64,000 bases of DNA from Brucella pecoris (GCF_006376675.1 NZ_VEWK01000006.1:186001-250000); one strand, 5' to 3'. Counted from the first letter of the stretch, positions 27,066-35,940 are shown. The notes: generated by a model from the letters alone, not told the origin. Program-made: numbers and translations.

Positions 27066-27181
27066 TGTCTGCTCCATTTGGTCGGTCAGATTTTTTGTAA
27101 CTGACAGAATGATCGCACTTTTCCGAGGTCGCTTAATCGGGCATTATTTGTTATTATTATCCGGAAATAGCGAACAATCAG

Positions 27182-28087
27182 ATGGATAGGTTTGAAGCAA
27201 TGCGGGTGTTCACCCGCGTATTGGAACGACGCAGTTTCACTCTGGCTGCTGAAGACCTGGGGATTCCGCGTTCGACAGTCACGGACGCGATCAAGCAGCT
27301 TGAAAAACGATTGGGCGTACAGCTATTCCTCCGAACCACTCGTCACGTCAATCCAACGCTTGACGGCCAGGCCTATTATCAACGCTGCATAAAAATTCTC
27401 GCCGATGTCGAAGACGCGGAGAGTGGATTTTCTGGAGCAATACCCAGGGGCTTGCTGCGCGTGGATGTGCAGGGTACGCTTGCACGCCATTTTTTGCTGC
27501 CGGAACTGCCGGCCTTTCTGGAAAAATATCCCGAGATTGAATTTTATATGACCGAAGGGGACCGGTTCGTCGATCCGGTTCGAGAAGGCATTGATTGCGT
27601 ATTGCGGGTCGGCACATTGCCGGACAGCGATATGATAGCAAGACGCGTCACAACACTCGATGAGGTCACCGTCGCGTCTCCTTCCTATATAGCGCAATTT
27701 GGAGACCCCGGACATCCAGACCTACTGGCTGATGGCCATCGGATGGTTGGCTTTCGAGCCAGCGGTAGTACGGCGCGCATGCCATTGGAATTCACGATCG
27801 ACGGCATGCTGAAAACAGTCATGATACCGGCCTTGGTTTCAGTCAATGCCGCTGAAAGTTACACAGCGGCGGCCTGTCTGGGGCTCGGCATTATCCAGAT
27901 CCCCCGTTACCATGCGATGAGGCATATCGCTGATGGAAAATTGGTGCAGATACTCGCTGCCTATCCGCCAAGCTCATCACCCGTATCTGTTGTATATCCG
28001 CGTGATCGCCAACTGTCTCCGCGCGTCAGGGTATTCATTGACTGGCTTGTAGCAATATTCGTTCTTCCGGGTGATTATGATCGTTAA
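27182..28087 (+). CDS. LysR-family transcriptional regulator
   Basis: A 301-residue LysR protein. The N-terminal winged helix (MDRFEAMRVFTRVLERRSFTLAAEDLGIPRSTVTDAIKQLEKRLG) is followed by an effector domain starting around RGLLRVDVQGTLARHFLLPELPAFLEKYPEIEF. The DRFEAMRVF start and the LPSSSPVSVVYPRDRQLSPRVRVFIDWL-like end are typical of the large PA0477/PerR-like branch that controls a divergent oxidoreductase. The divergent SDR gene fits that pattern. The ligand is unknown. Confidence 0.93.
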   Translation: MDRFEAMRVFTRVLERRSFTLAAEDLGIPRSTVTDAIKQLEKRLGVQLFLRTTRHVNPTLDGQAYYQRCIKILADVEDAESGFSGAIPRGLLRVDVQGTLARHFLLPELPAFLEKYPEIEFYMTEGDRFVDPVREGIDCVLRVGTLPDSDMIARRVTTLDEVTVASPSYIAQFGDPGHPDLLADGHRMVGFRASGSTARMPLEFTIDGMLKTVMIPALVSVNAAESYTAAACLGLGIIQIPRYHAMRHIADGKLVQILAAYPPSSSPVSVVYPRDRQLSPRVRVFIDWLVAIFVLPGDYDR

Positions 28088-28191
28088 CTCATTATTAATA
28101 ATCCGGAACAAAGCGGCTGTTTACGTGTTAGAATAGAACATACAGAGATGCAGAACGCACATCGCTACGCACCGTGGGAGGGAGGGCAGAG

Positions 28192-28293
28192 ATGAGCAAC
28201 ATTCTATTCTGGACCGCTTTGGTAATCGTGCCCGTGCTTTTGGGTACGGCCTATGCCTATCTACAATCGATCCGACACCGGGACGATTTCTGA
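28192..28293 (+). CDS. 33-residue single-pass membrane peptide
   Basis: The frame encodes 33 residues: MSNILFWTALVIVPVLLGT begins it and a basic/acidic tail SIRHRDDF ends it. Residues 4-24 form one strong membrane helix, with a charged C terminus probably in the cytoplasm. The ATG is preceded by the very strong site GGGAGGGAGGG at a spacing of six to eight bases. A 15-codon frame (28148-28195) beginning MQNAHRYAPWEG ends on a TGA that overlaps this ATG, which would allow translational coupling. No family is recognised. CydX-like oxidase subunits are similar in size, but no oxidase gene is near. The strong ribosome-binding site and clean helix make a real gene likely; function unknown. Confidence 0.55.
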   Translation: MSNILFWTALVIVPVLLGTAYAYLQSIRHRDDF

Positions 28294-28386
28294 GCATAGG
28301 TATGATTTCGTAGAAGCTGCTCGCACAGCTATGCGAGTGGTGACACGCGTTCAAATTCTTGCCGGTTTCAGACGCGTTCGCTCGCG

Positions 28387-28726
28387 TCAGGATAGTTCTA
28401 TCGCATAGAATTTTGTATCGACTGCCATGAGGGGGAAAACTTTCCGGGAGGTCTGTGCGGGCTATTTCGCAGAACCGTTCTTCTCATAAAATCGATGAGC
28501 GCCCAGAAACCAGTCAGTCGTTGATGCAGCCATCGACTTCCGCTACCCAGAATTCACCGTTTCCCTGACGATAAAAGCCATTCACGTCTCGCAGGTCCGG
28601 TTGATCTCCTGCGGTGTTAGGGATGTCGAACTCGTTTTGTTGTATAGGCAGAATTACCTTAAAAACACCTTCCGCGTCATCTGTCTGGAACGGTCGAATT
28701 CTGATCAGGCCCATTTTGCTCGCCAT
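28387..28726 (-). pseudogene. degenerate GNAT-family acetyltransferase
   Basis: The N-terminal part (28726 down to about 28517) reads IRIRPFQTDDAEGVFKVILP and then NGEFWVAEVDG, the start of a GNAT acetyltransferase, then stops. Just downstream in another frame come GAHRFYEKNG (the C-terminal GNAT block), then after a further shift IARTDLPESFP, and after another shift MAVDTKFYAIEL followed by a stop at 28387. The central acetyl-CoA-binding section, roughly 50 codons, is missing. So this gene carries an internal deletion plus at least two small frameshifts, one in a CCCCC run. It is inactive as a GNAT enzyme. Confidence 0.82.
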
Positions 28727-28741
28727 ATTACTACCACCCAA

Positions 28742-29205
28742 CTCACCAACGAATCTGCTGTGATTTTATGCTTCAATCGATCTGCTTCTTCGGTTTTGGG
28801 TCAAGAGGAGCTCATGCACTGCCGGTAGTGAGGTTTCTCTGAGATAAAGTTAATATTTGCCCCATTTTGAAACCTCCGATGTGTTGCAACTATTGTCTGA
28901 TTTTATCAGGGTGACTCCATCAATGGTTGTTGATATCGCACATGAAAGCATCCCCCTATTCACGGGGGGTAGAGCGGTTTTCGTAATAAAATTCGTGGCT
29001 TACGCAGTAGAATATATCTGAATCAGGTTTACTCTGCAGGAATGGAAATCATATTGGGTCAATCGATGGGTTTGCTTTGTTTTCTTGATTATCTTTTTTA
29101 TGTAGAAGTATTTTCAGTTTTTGTCTGATATTTTGCGTTGCCTAATGAAAGAAAATGCCCTTCTATTGTTGCGAGTAGCGTATCGCAGGTAGCTGAGGGG
29201 TTTCA
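28742..29205. other. 464-bp AT-rich gap upstream of autotransporter
   Basis: No gene is visible. The stretch 29040-29160 is T-rich and is the likely promoter and leader region of the autotransporter. A short hairpin CCCCC(N7)GGGGG occurs at 28952-28968 without a T run. Confidence 0.45.
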
Positions 29206-29703
29206 ATGCATCGTCGCAAGACCGGTTCGTGCGCGTTCCATTTTTTATCCAGTACAGCGTTGATATCGCTGGGCGCGGTTTTGCTGCAAAGCACTCCGGC
29301 CGCTGCCGCATGTTTGTTTTCACCGACACTTGGCGACGACACATTCATTTGTGATAGCGGCACGTCACCCGGCGGCCTTATAGACCTCAATGGTAACAAT
29401 ACGTTGCTTTTGCCGAACGGAGGAACGGGAACCCTGAATGGAAATATTACGTTCGGCTCCGGTGTAGATCGAGTGGAGGTCCATTCCGGTTTGATTGTGG
29501 GTAGTGTCAATCAGGGCGATGGTCTTAATAGTTTTCTCATCTCGGGTGGAAGGGCTACGGGCAATGTTCGTCAGGGAAACAATATAGACGAGTTCCAGAT
29601 AACGGGCGGCGAGATCGGCTCGCTCAATCAAGGCAATGGTTACGACCGTTTTTTCATGTCGGGCGGGCGGATCGTTGATGCGTTTGATGACGGCGAGGTA
29701 TGA
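29206..29703 (+). CDS. autotransporter, N-terminal passenger part (frame interrupted)
   Basis: These 165 residues have a signal peptide (MHRRKTGSCAFHFLSSTALISLGAVLL, cleavage near PAAAA) and then a passenger of short beta-helical repeats such as DRVEVHSGLIVGSVNQGD, NSFLISGGRATGNVRQGN and DEFQITGGEIGSLNQGN. The repeat series runs straight into the stop TGA at 29701. It resumes in another frame at IGGNISISSGTDSVTMTGG, so a frame change separates this from the rest of the same protein. No homopolymer lies at the junction that would suggest simple phase variation. See the following entry for the transporter half. Confidence 0.72.
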   Translation: MHRRKTGSCAFHFLSSTALISLGAVLLQSTPAAAACLFSPTLGDDTFICDSGTSPGGLIDLNGNNTLLLPNGGTGTLNGNITFGSGVDRVEVHSGLIVGSVNQGDGLNSFLISGGRATGNVRQGNNIDEFQITGGEIGSLNQGNGYDRFFMSGGRIVDAFDDGEV

Positions 29704-31817
29704 TCGGCGGCAATATCAGCATCAGTAGCGGAACCGACAGTGTAACGATGACGGGTGGCACGGTTGCTGGCGATGTTTTGCTCGGCTTCGGCAATGATCA
29801 GTTCTCATGGAATGGCGGTGGCATAATCTATGGGAAGATCGACCTCGGCCCAGATAACGATACTGCTGTTCTTGCCAATCTGACGGATGCCAATATAGGC
29901 GCGACCAAACAGCTTACCGGTGGTGAGGGGAGTGATGTCCTCACATTCAGCAATGTAAAAACCGGAAACGTCGCCCGGTTTGATAGCTGGGAGACAATCA
30001 ACCTTACCAATGACACGCGGCTCGTATTCGACAATGCTCTTACACTAGGCGATGCTGGAACCCGAACGGGAACACTCAGTATCGATGCGACGAGTACTGT
30101 TTATGGTGGTGGCACAAAGAGCGGTGTGAATCCCTTCACTGCGGGTCAGTTAGCCAATGTTTACAACGCTGGGCGTATTGATCTCACCAACGGTGGGATT
30201 AACACCACCGACGCATTTACGATCAAGGGCAACTATGTCGGGCAGAACGGTCTTTTGTTTGTCGATACTGTTCTTGGTTCCGATAATTCGCCTTCTGATA
30301 AACTCGTGATCAATACAGGTGTTGCATCAGGCAGCACCAGTATTGCTGTGACGAATGTTGGTGGGGCAGGTGCCGCAACGAATGCGGACGGTATCATGGT
30401 CGTGGAGGCGCTGAATGGTGGTTCCACCAGTCAGAATGCGTTCTCGCTGAATGGTCGTGCGGCAGCCGGCGCTTACGAATATTTTCTGTTCAGGGGCGGT
30501 GTATCGGCGAAAACGGCCGAGAACTGGTATCTGAGATCCACGTTGGTGCGCGGAAGCGATCCACCCGCTGCGACGGATGGAACCGCTGTCGCGCCGGAAG
30601 AGCCAGAAACAACCGCGCCGCCACCTGCGCTTGAACAACCGCCAGCGGTGTTGCCCGTCGACCCCAATGACGGAAACCCCGACGACACATCAACTCCTGT
30701 AACTGAAGAATCTCCTGCGCCTCACGCACCTCCACCCCCAGTGTCGGCTGAAGCACCCAACCCTCCTGATAACACAACGGGGCAGCAACATGATGTTGCA
30801 CTTCCCTTTGATGGCGCAGTTCCGCCTTCGCCCGGAGCAACGCGGGTGAAGGGCGACGTTATACCGCTCTATCGTGTGGAAGTGCCGGTTTATTCGGCTT
30901 TGCCACCTGTCGCGCATCATCTGGCTCTCTCCACTCTGGGCACCTTCCATGAACGTCGCGGTGAACAAGATTTGCTAGAAGCTGCCGGATACCTGCCTTC
31001 AAGCTGGGCCAGAGTTTTCGGACAAGACATCGACATGAAATGGAAAGGTACAGTCGCTCCAGGGCTTGACGGAAAGCTCTTTGGTATTCAGGCTGGACAG
31101 GATATTCTGGGCCGCGAAACCGATGGCGGACATTTTGACCGGTTTGGTCTATTCTTCGGTTATGCCCGTGCTACTGGCGACGTCACCGGGCAAGCGCTCG
31201 GATGGAACGATCTCGCTGTCGGTGATCTGGAAGTTACAGGTACGAGTTTCGGCGGATATTGGACTCATGTCGGGCCGCAGGGCTGGTATCTCGACGCCAT
31301 ACTTATGGGAACCTGGTTCGGTGGAGATGCGACCTCGAATGAAGGTCAGAGTATCGATCTCGATGGGCATGGGGTTACGGCTTCGCTTGAAGGCGGGTAT
31401 CCTATCGCTCTGAGCGAAAGCTTGACACTGGAGCCGCAGGCGCAATTGATCTGGCAGCGTCTCTCGCTTGACGATCAGGCTGATCGATATTCTTCGGTAT
31501 CGTTTGACACAGACGATGCGTGGACTGGACGTATCGGGTTCAGACTGCAGGGCAAACAGGATACAACCGTCGGAAAACTACGGCCATATCTGAAAGCCAA
31601 TCTCTGGCAGAACTTTTCATCAGACCAGTCCGTGCGTTTTGCCACCGATCCGATTGTAACCGACCTCAAAGGCACTTCGCTGGAACTGGGGGGTGGGCTG
31701 ACTTTAGATATTACCGAGAAAGCCAGTCTGTTTGCGACAGCGGACTACACGACCAATCTTGGTGGCGAGCGCAACCGGATATGGGAAGGTAATTTGGGGC
31801 TGAATATAAAATGGTAA
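29700..31817 (+). CDS. autotransporter, passenger remainder and outer-membrane beta-barrel
   Basis: A 705-residue open frame continues the passenger with the repeat style of the preceding frame (VTMTGGTVAGDVLLGFGNDQFSWNGG). It then has a Pro/Glu-rich linker (about 285-380), the segment PLYRVEVPVYSALPPVAHHLALSTLGTFHERRG conserved in Brucella/rhizobial autotransporters, and a C-terminal barrel of about 280 residues ending LGLNIKW, with the terminal aromatic residue needed for BAM insertion. It lacks its own signal peptide. The ATG at 29700 overlaps the upstream TGA, and only GAGGT directly abuts it. Either ribosomal reinitiation or shifting joins the two parts, or the gene is a pseudogene; I favour the latter. 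Probable original role: surface adhesin. Confidence 0.8.
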   Translation: MIGGNISISSGTDSVTMTGGTVAGDVLLGFGNDQFSWNGGGIIYGKIDLGPDNDTAVLANLTDANIGATKQLTGGEGSDVLTFSNVKTGNVARFDSWETINLTNDTRLVFDNALTLGDAGTRTGTLSIDATSTVYGGGTKSGVNPFTAGQLANVYNAGRIDLTNGGINTTDAFTIKGNYVGQNGLLFVDTVLGSDNSPSDKLVINTGVASGSTSIAVTNVGGAGAATNADGIMVVEALNGGSTSQNAFSLNGRAAAGAYEYFLFRGGVSAKTAENWYLRSTLVRGSDPPAATDGTAVAPEEPETTAPPPALEQPPAVLPVDPNDGNPDDTSTPVTEESPAPHAPPPPVSAEAPNPPDNTTGQQHDVALPFDGAVPPSPGATRVKGDVIPLYRVEVPVYSALPPVAHHLALSTLGTFHERRGEQDLLEAAGYLPSSWARVFGQDIDMKWKGTVAPGLDGKLFGIQAGQDILGRETDGGHFDRFGLFFGYARATGDVTGQALGWNDLAVGDLEVTGTSFGGYWTHVGPQGWYLDAILMGTWFGGDATSNEGQSIDLDGHGVTASLEGGYPIALSESLTLEPQAQLIWQRLSLDDQADRYSSVSFDTDDAWTGRIGFRLQGKQDTTVGKLRPYLKANLWQNFSSDQSVRFATDPIVTDLKGTSLELGGGLTLDITEKASLFATADYTTNLGGERNRIWEGNLGLNIKW

Positions 31818-31869
31818 AGACAATGGCTGTCGAAACTGATCGCCAATTACAGAGGAGGGAACAACGGTA

Positions 31870-32118
31870 ATGGGTAGACGCGCATATGAAAAGCTCGCGA
31901 GAATCTGTGCATCCCTGAACACGTCCGAACAGGAGCTAGCCCACTCTCTCGGTATTTCGCGAGTTGCGCTGAAAGCGATTGATCGCACGGACGCGCCTCT
32001 TTATCTGCGGCTGGCGCTGGCTGCTTTGGTATCGGAAATGGACCCTGATAAAGTGCTGAATTCCAAGCGCGGGAGTTCAGAAATGGAAAGGCCTCTTCAC
32101 CTCTTGTCGGCAAGATAA
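31870..32118 (+). CDS. small HTH-like protein downstream of autotransporter
   Basis: An 82-residue protein beginning MGRRAYEKLARICASLNTSEQELAHSLGISRVALKAIDR; the LNTSEQELAHSLGISRVALKAI segment looks like a Cro/CI-type helix-turn-helix. The rest is helical with no further recognisable domain. GGAGGG lies about 10 bases before the ATG, and the gene starts 53 bases after the autotransporter stop, so co-transcription is likely. A regulator of the adjacent surface protein is possible. Family not identified. Confidence 0.6.
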   Translation: MGRRAYEKLARICASLNTSEQELAHSLGISRVALKAIDRTDAPLYLRLALAALVSEMDPDKVLNSKRGSSEMERPLHLLSAR

Positions 32119-32143
32119 TGGTCTGGATTCATAGGTTTCAAAG

Positions 32144-33010
32144 GTGTTGGTTGTGGCAAAATCTTTCGCCTTACTGCTTTTGATTGGACTGTTTTGTTAT
32201 CCGCAGTTGGCTGCCGCGTCCTGTACGCGAGCAGCCGGTGCAGCGGATCTGATGACGCAACGCCAACTTTCAGCGCTGCGTGCGATGGAACGCAGTCGTG
32301 GTTGTAAGGGAGACGATGGACGTGGAGGTTTCTTCAATCCGTGCCGTGACCTTGCTCAACGCATTGCCGAAATCCAGCGGCAGCTTTCATCCAGTTCGCT
32401 TTCTTCTCGGTCATGCGCTGAACAACCGGCTGCCAGTCAAACCACAAAAGTGAAACTTGATCGACCGAAAGCCTCGTCCGTTGCCACGAACAACAAACCA
32501 TGGGTACCTAACGGTATCAAAGGTGCTTTGACTTATTGTGTACGTCTGTCGGATGGCTATCTGTTTCCGGCCCCGCATTCGCAGTTTCAGAAATCCGACA
32601 ATGTGACAGAAGCAATGGCGCAATGTCGCTTCATTTGTCAGGGCGAGAATGTCGATCTGTATATTTTGAGCGATCCGAATGGTGAGACTGCGGATATGGT
32701 CTCAGTTTCCAGCGGCAGGCCCTATATCGAGTTGCCCACGGCCTATAACTATCAGGGTGGCAGTGATTTCAGGAAATGTGACTGGGCCGGTTATGTCGGC
32801 AAGATCAGCGAGTTACGCGCCAGTAACAGAGGCAGTCGTGCGTTCAAGAACGTCGTTGTTCCGATGCCGGATACACGCCCCGCCCGCAATGAGGATGCCA
32901 GTGTTTCGACAACCTCTTTTGCGCCCCTAACCGACCGCAATGTACGTGTTGTCGGTCCAGCCTTCATTTTCGATGAAGGTGAAGGACACACGAAACTCCC
33001 TATACACTGA
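32144..33010 (+). CDS. DUF2865 domain-containing exported protein
   Basis: The 288-residue protein has a signal peptide (VVAKSFALLLLIGLFCYPQLAAA). A cysteine-containing N-terminal region is CTRAAGAADLMTQRQLSALRAMERSRGC, then FFNPCRDLAQRIAEIQRQL. The DUF2865 core is YCVRLSDGYLFPAPHSQF, CRFICQGENVDLYILSDPN and PYIELPTAYNYQG. The GTG at 32144 is taken as start; GTG at 32153 is an alternative. DUF2865 proteins are common in Hyphomicrobiales and have no known function; the cysteine pairs suggest a disulfide-bonded periplasmic protein. It follows the small HTH-like gene by 25 bases. Confidence 0.85.
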   Translation: MLVVAKSFALLLLIGLFCYPQLAAASCTRAAGAADLMTQRQLSALRAMERSRGCKGDDGRGGFFNPCRDLAQRIAEIQRQLSSSSLSSRSCAEQPAASQTTKVKLDRPKASSVATNNKPWVPNGIKGALTYCVRLSDGYLFPAPHSQFQKSDNVTEAMAQCRFICQGENVDLYILSDPNGETADMVSVSSGRPYIELPTAYNYQGGSDFRKCDWAGYVGKISELRASNRGSRAFKNVVVPMPDTRPARNEDASVSTTSFAPLTDRNVRVVGPAFIFDEGEGHTKLPIH

Positions 33011-33190
33011 GGATGCTGTACTCCATCATCCCAAGGTCAATTAGAATGAGACGTGTCGCGATTGAGACTGAGCTGCTTGCTTTCAGTCTGTAACCTCCCT
33101 CGAGCGGGTGTTTTCAATATATGCCCGGGAACTATCGATCATTGCATTGTTTGAAATCTGTCAGTGTTGTTCGACCTGGAGGAGGTAGAC

Positions 33191-34381
33191 ATGAGCAGGA
33201 ACCGTGGCGTCGTTTATTTGCGACCCGGCAAAGTTGAAGTGCGCGATATTGAAGATCCAGCGTTAGCGGCACCGGACGGGCGGAAGCTGGAGCACGCCGT
33301 TATACTAAAGGTAATTTCGACCAATATTTGCGGCTCGGACCAGCATATGGTACGCGGACGCACCACAGCAATGCCGGGCCTTGTACTTGGACATGAGATC
33401 ACAGGTGAAATCATCGAAAAGGGTAGCGATGTCGAGATGCTCGATGTGGGCGATATCGTATCGGTACCGTTCAATGTCGCTTGCGGACGCTGCCGCTGCT
33501 GTAAAACACAGGACACAGGCGTTTGCCTGACGGTTAATCCATCACGTGCCGGCGGTGCTTACGGATATGTTGATATGGGTGGCTGGATCGGCGGGCAGGC
33601 CCGCTATGTTATGGTTCCCTATGCCGATTTCAATCTGCTGAAGTTTCCTGATCGGGAGCAGGCGATGGAAAAAATCCGCGACCTGACCATGCTGTCCGAC
33701 ATTTTGCCGACTGGCTTTCACGGTGCAGTCAAGGCTGGCGTCGGGGTCGGTTCGGTCGTTTATGTGGCGGGCGCGGGGCCGGTCGGTCTTGCCGCGGCAG
33801 CATCCGCACGTATTCTGGGTGCTGCAGTCGTCATGATCGGTGATTTCAATAAAGAGCGCCTCGATCATGCGCGGAAGGTGGGCTTCGAGCCTATCGACCT
33901 TTCAGCAAGCGATCGTCTCGGTGACATGATTGCAGAGGTCACAGGAAGCAACGAAGTCGATAGCGCTATCGATGCTGTCGGTTTCGAGGCGCGCGGCCAT
34001 AGCGGTGGCGAGCAACCAGCGGTCGTGCTGAACCAGATGATGGAGATAACGCGCCCGGCTGGAGCTATCGGCATTCCGGGACTCTACGTCACCGAGGATC
34101 CAGGTGCGGTCGATAATGCTGCGAAACAAGGTAGCCTGTCACTTCGTTTCGGTCTTGGCTGGGCAAAGGCGCAGTCATTCCATACAGGCCAGACACCAGT
34201 GCTGAAGTATAGTCGTCAGTTGATGCAGGCTATTCTCCATGGGCGTCTGAACATCGCGGAAGTTGTTAATGCTCAGGTCATTTCGCTGGAGGACGCGGCG
34301 AAAGGCTATGAGAGTTTCGATCAGGGCGCCGCGAAAAAGTTCGTTCTCGATCCGCATGGTCTTGTGAGTAAGGCAGCCTGA
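33191..34381 (+). CDS. fdhA: glutathione-independent formaldehyde dehydrogenase
   Basis: With the ATG at 33191 (GGAGGAGG six bases before it) the protein has 396 residues. It is a zinc-containing medium-chain dehydrogenase of the Pseudomonas putida FdhA type: NRGVVYLRPGKVEV start, catalytic zinc ligands in NICGSDQHMV and LGHEITGEI, the structural zinc cysteines in CGRCRCCKTQDTGVC, the long insertion GGAYGYVDMGGWIGGQARYV that is peculiar to this class, and the NAD fold VYVAGAGPVGLAAAASARILGA. The enzyme oxidises formaldehyde, and related aldehydes by dismutation, with tightly bound NAD. It stands alone with its own terminator, so its link to the sugar operon downstream is uncertain. Confidence 0.94.
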   Translation: MSRNRGVVYLRPGKVEVRDIEDPALAAPDGRKLEHAVILKVISTNICGSDQHMVRGRTTAMPGLVLGHEITGEIIEKGSDVEMLDVGDIVSVPFNVACGRCRCCKTQDTGVCLTVNPSRAGGAYGYVDMGGWIGGQARYVMVPYADFNLLKFPDREQAMEKIRDLTMLSDILPTGFHGAVKAGVGVGSVVYVAGAGPVGLAAAASARILGAAVVMIGDFNKERLDHARKVGFEPIDLSASDRLGDMIAEVTGSNEVDSAIDAVGFEARGHSGGEQPAVVLNQMMEITRPAGAIGIPGLYVTEDPGAVDNAAKQGSLSLRFGLGWAKAQSFHTGQTPVLKYSRQLMQAILHGRLNIAEVVNAQVISLEDAAKGYESFDQGAAKKFVLDPHGLVSKAA

Positions 34382-34406
34382 TCCAAACGTATTCTGAATT
34401 ATGTAA

Positions 34407-34432
34407 AAAGGGCATCCTTATGGGTGCCCTTT
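34407..34432 (+). terminator. fdhA terminator hairpin
   Basis: AAAGGGCATCC and GGGTGCCCTTT form a stem (one mismatch) with a four-base loop 25 bases after the fdhA stop codon; TTTCTGTT follows. Confidence 0.7.
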
Positions 34433-34453
34433 CTGTTGGCATATAGTCGCAAC

Positions 34454-34467
34454 CTGTAACGTTACAG
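34454..34467. promoter_or_regulatory. LacI-family operator 1 (CTGTAACGTTACAG)
   Basis: A perfect 14-bp palindrome with central CG, the hallmark of LacI/GalR operators. A near copy lies at 34653-34666, upstream of the same importer gene. The LacI-family repressor encoded at the end of this gene group (41128-42168) is the probable ligand. Confidence 0.75.
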
Positions 34468-34652
34468 ATTCAAGGAAAATCGATACTCGCTAATCAATTT
34501 CGATGGGGACGAAGTGTAAGAAAGCACATTCACATAAAGAATTAAAACTTTAGAAAAATTAGTTAATTCAACGAATTATCTCATATCTAGCTACTAAGTC
34601 GGTGTTGCTGAGAATTAAGGGCTTGCAAGAAAAGCCATTTTGAATACCATAC

Positions 34653-34666
34653 CTGTAACGTTTCAG
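34653..34666. promoter_or_regulatory. LacI-family operator 2 (CTGTAACGTTTCAG)
   Basis: Same sequence as operator 1 with a single base change, 17 bases before the importer start codon, so a bound repressor would block transcription or initiation. The two operators are exactly 199 bp apart, close to 19 helical turns, which would suit DNA looping. Confidence 0.75.
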
Positions 34667-34683
34667 ATTTGGGAGGATATGAA

Positions 34684-35940
34684 ATGTTGTCTGGAAGAGC
34701 AAAAGTACTTGCTGCATCCGTTTGTCTGACTATGACAACGTTAACAATGGCCGGGCCGGTTTCTGCGGCCGATCTGGAAGTCACGCATTGGTGGACATCT
34801 GGCGGCGAAGCTGCTGCGGTCAAGGTGCTGGCCGAAAAGTATGAGGCGCTTGGCGGTGACAAATGGGTTGATGGCGCCATTGCCGGTAGCGGTTCTACTG
34901 CGCGGCCGATCATTATCAGTCGTATTCTCGGCGGCAATCCCATGGGAGCCACCCAACTCAATCACGGACGGCAGGCCGAAGAGTTGGTCCAGGGTGGCTT
35001 GATGGCTGATCTGACGGAGCTTGCAGAGAAGGAAGGTTGGGCTGAGTTCATTCGCCCGAAGAGTCTTCTGGAATCCTGCACTTATGAGGGGCGTCTTTAC
35101 TGCGTACCCTTGAATATTCACTCTTGGGAATGGATGTGGATCAATCCGCAGGCATTCCGTGATGCTGGAGCCGAGCCGCCGAAAAACTGGAATGATCTTG
35201 TCGCTGCCGGTCCCAAGCTCAAGGAAAAGAACATCGTGCCGTTGGCAACCGGCGATGGTTGGCAGGTCAACGGTATGCTGACCGTTCTGACAACCGCAAT
35301 TGGCGGTAAAGACCTCTATCTGAAGGTGAATAAGGATAAGGATGCCGAGGCCGCACGTGGCCCGGAAATGAAAAAGGTCTTTGAAGCTCTGGCGGAGGCA
35401 CGATCACTAGCCGATCCGGGTTATGTCGGTCGTTCATGGAACGAGGCAACCAACATGGTGCTGACCGGTCGCGCAGGTACTCAGATTATGGGCGACTGGG
35501 CGCAGGGCGAGTTTGGTACTGCGGGCAAGGTTGCAGGCAAGGATTATGACTGCCTGCCCGGTCTTGGTATTCACCAGTATCTTGATACCGGCGGTGACGC
35601 GATCTACTTCCCAAAGAATAAAGATCCGGAAGTTACCAAGGCGCAGCTCAAGCTGGCAAGCATGCTCGTTTCCAAGGAGACGCAGGTTGCTTTCAACCTT
35701 GCCAAGGGTTCGCTTCCAATCCGTGGCGATGTTGATCTTGATGCAGCTTCAAGCTGCATGCGTGCCGGTATCGATATTCTGAAGAACCCGGACAATATCG
35801 TCCCGTCTGTGGAGCAATTGCGTGCGCCGGATACGCAGGGGCAGATCGAAAGCCTGGCAGCCGAGTTTTTCTCCAATCCCGACATGACGGTCGATGATAT
35901 TCAGGAACGTTTTGCGGAGATTATCGAACAGGCACAATAG
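34684..35940 (+). CDS. carbohydrate ABC transporter substrate-binding protein
   Basis: Starting at the ATG at 34684 (GGGAGG before it) the protein has 418 residues with a signal peptide (LSGRAKVLAASVCLTMTTLTMAGPVSAADLE). The mature protein is a family 1 extracellular solute-binding protein: LEVTHWWTSGGEAAAVKVLAEKYEALGG, then NGMLTVLTTAIGGKDLY, and AGTQIMGDWAQGEF. The sequence style is that of glucose/mannose and glucoside importers of rhizobia, but the sugar cannot be assigned. It is the first gene of a six-gene group controlled by two LacI-type operators, and it is followed by two permeases and an ATPase. Confidence 0.92.
   Translation: MLSGRAKVLAASVCLTMTTLTMAGPVSAADLEVTHWWTSGGEAAAVKVLAEKYEALGGDKWVDGAIAGSGSTARPIIISRILGGNPMGATQLNHGRQAEELVQGGLMADLTELAEKEGWAEFIRPKSLLESCTYEGRLYCVPLNIHSWEWMWINPQAFRDAGAEPPKNWNDLVAAGPKLKEKNIVPLATGDGWQVNGMLTVLTTAIGGKDLYLKVNKDKDAEAARGPEMKKVFEALAEARSLADPGYVGRSWNEATNMVLTGRAGTQIMGDWAQGEFGTAGKVAGKDYDCLPGLGIHQYLDTGGDAIYFPKNKDPEVTKAQLKLASMLVSKETQVAFNLAKGSLPIRGDVDLDAASSCMRAGIDILKNPDNIVPSVEQLRAPDTQGQIESLAAEFFSNPDMTVDDIQERFAEIIEQAQ

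Noticed and set aside
28952..28968. CCCCC/GGGGG hairpin as a terminator
   Set aside because: No T run follows on either strand and no gene ends nearby.
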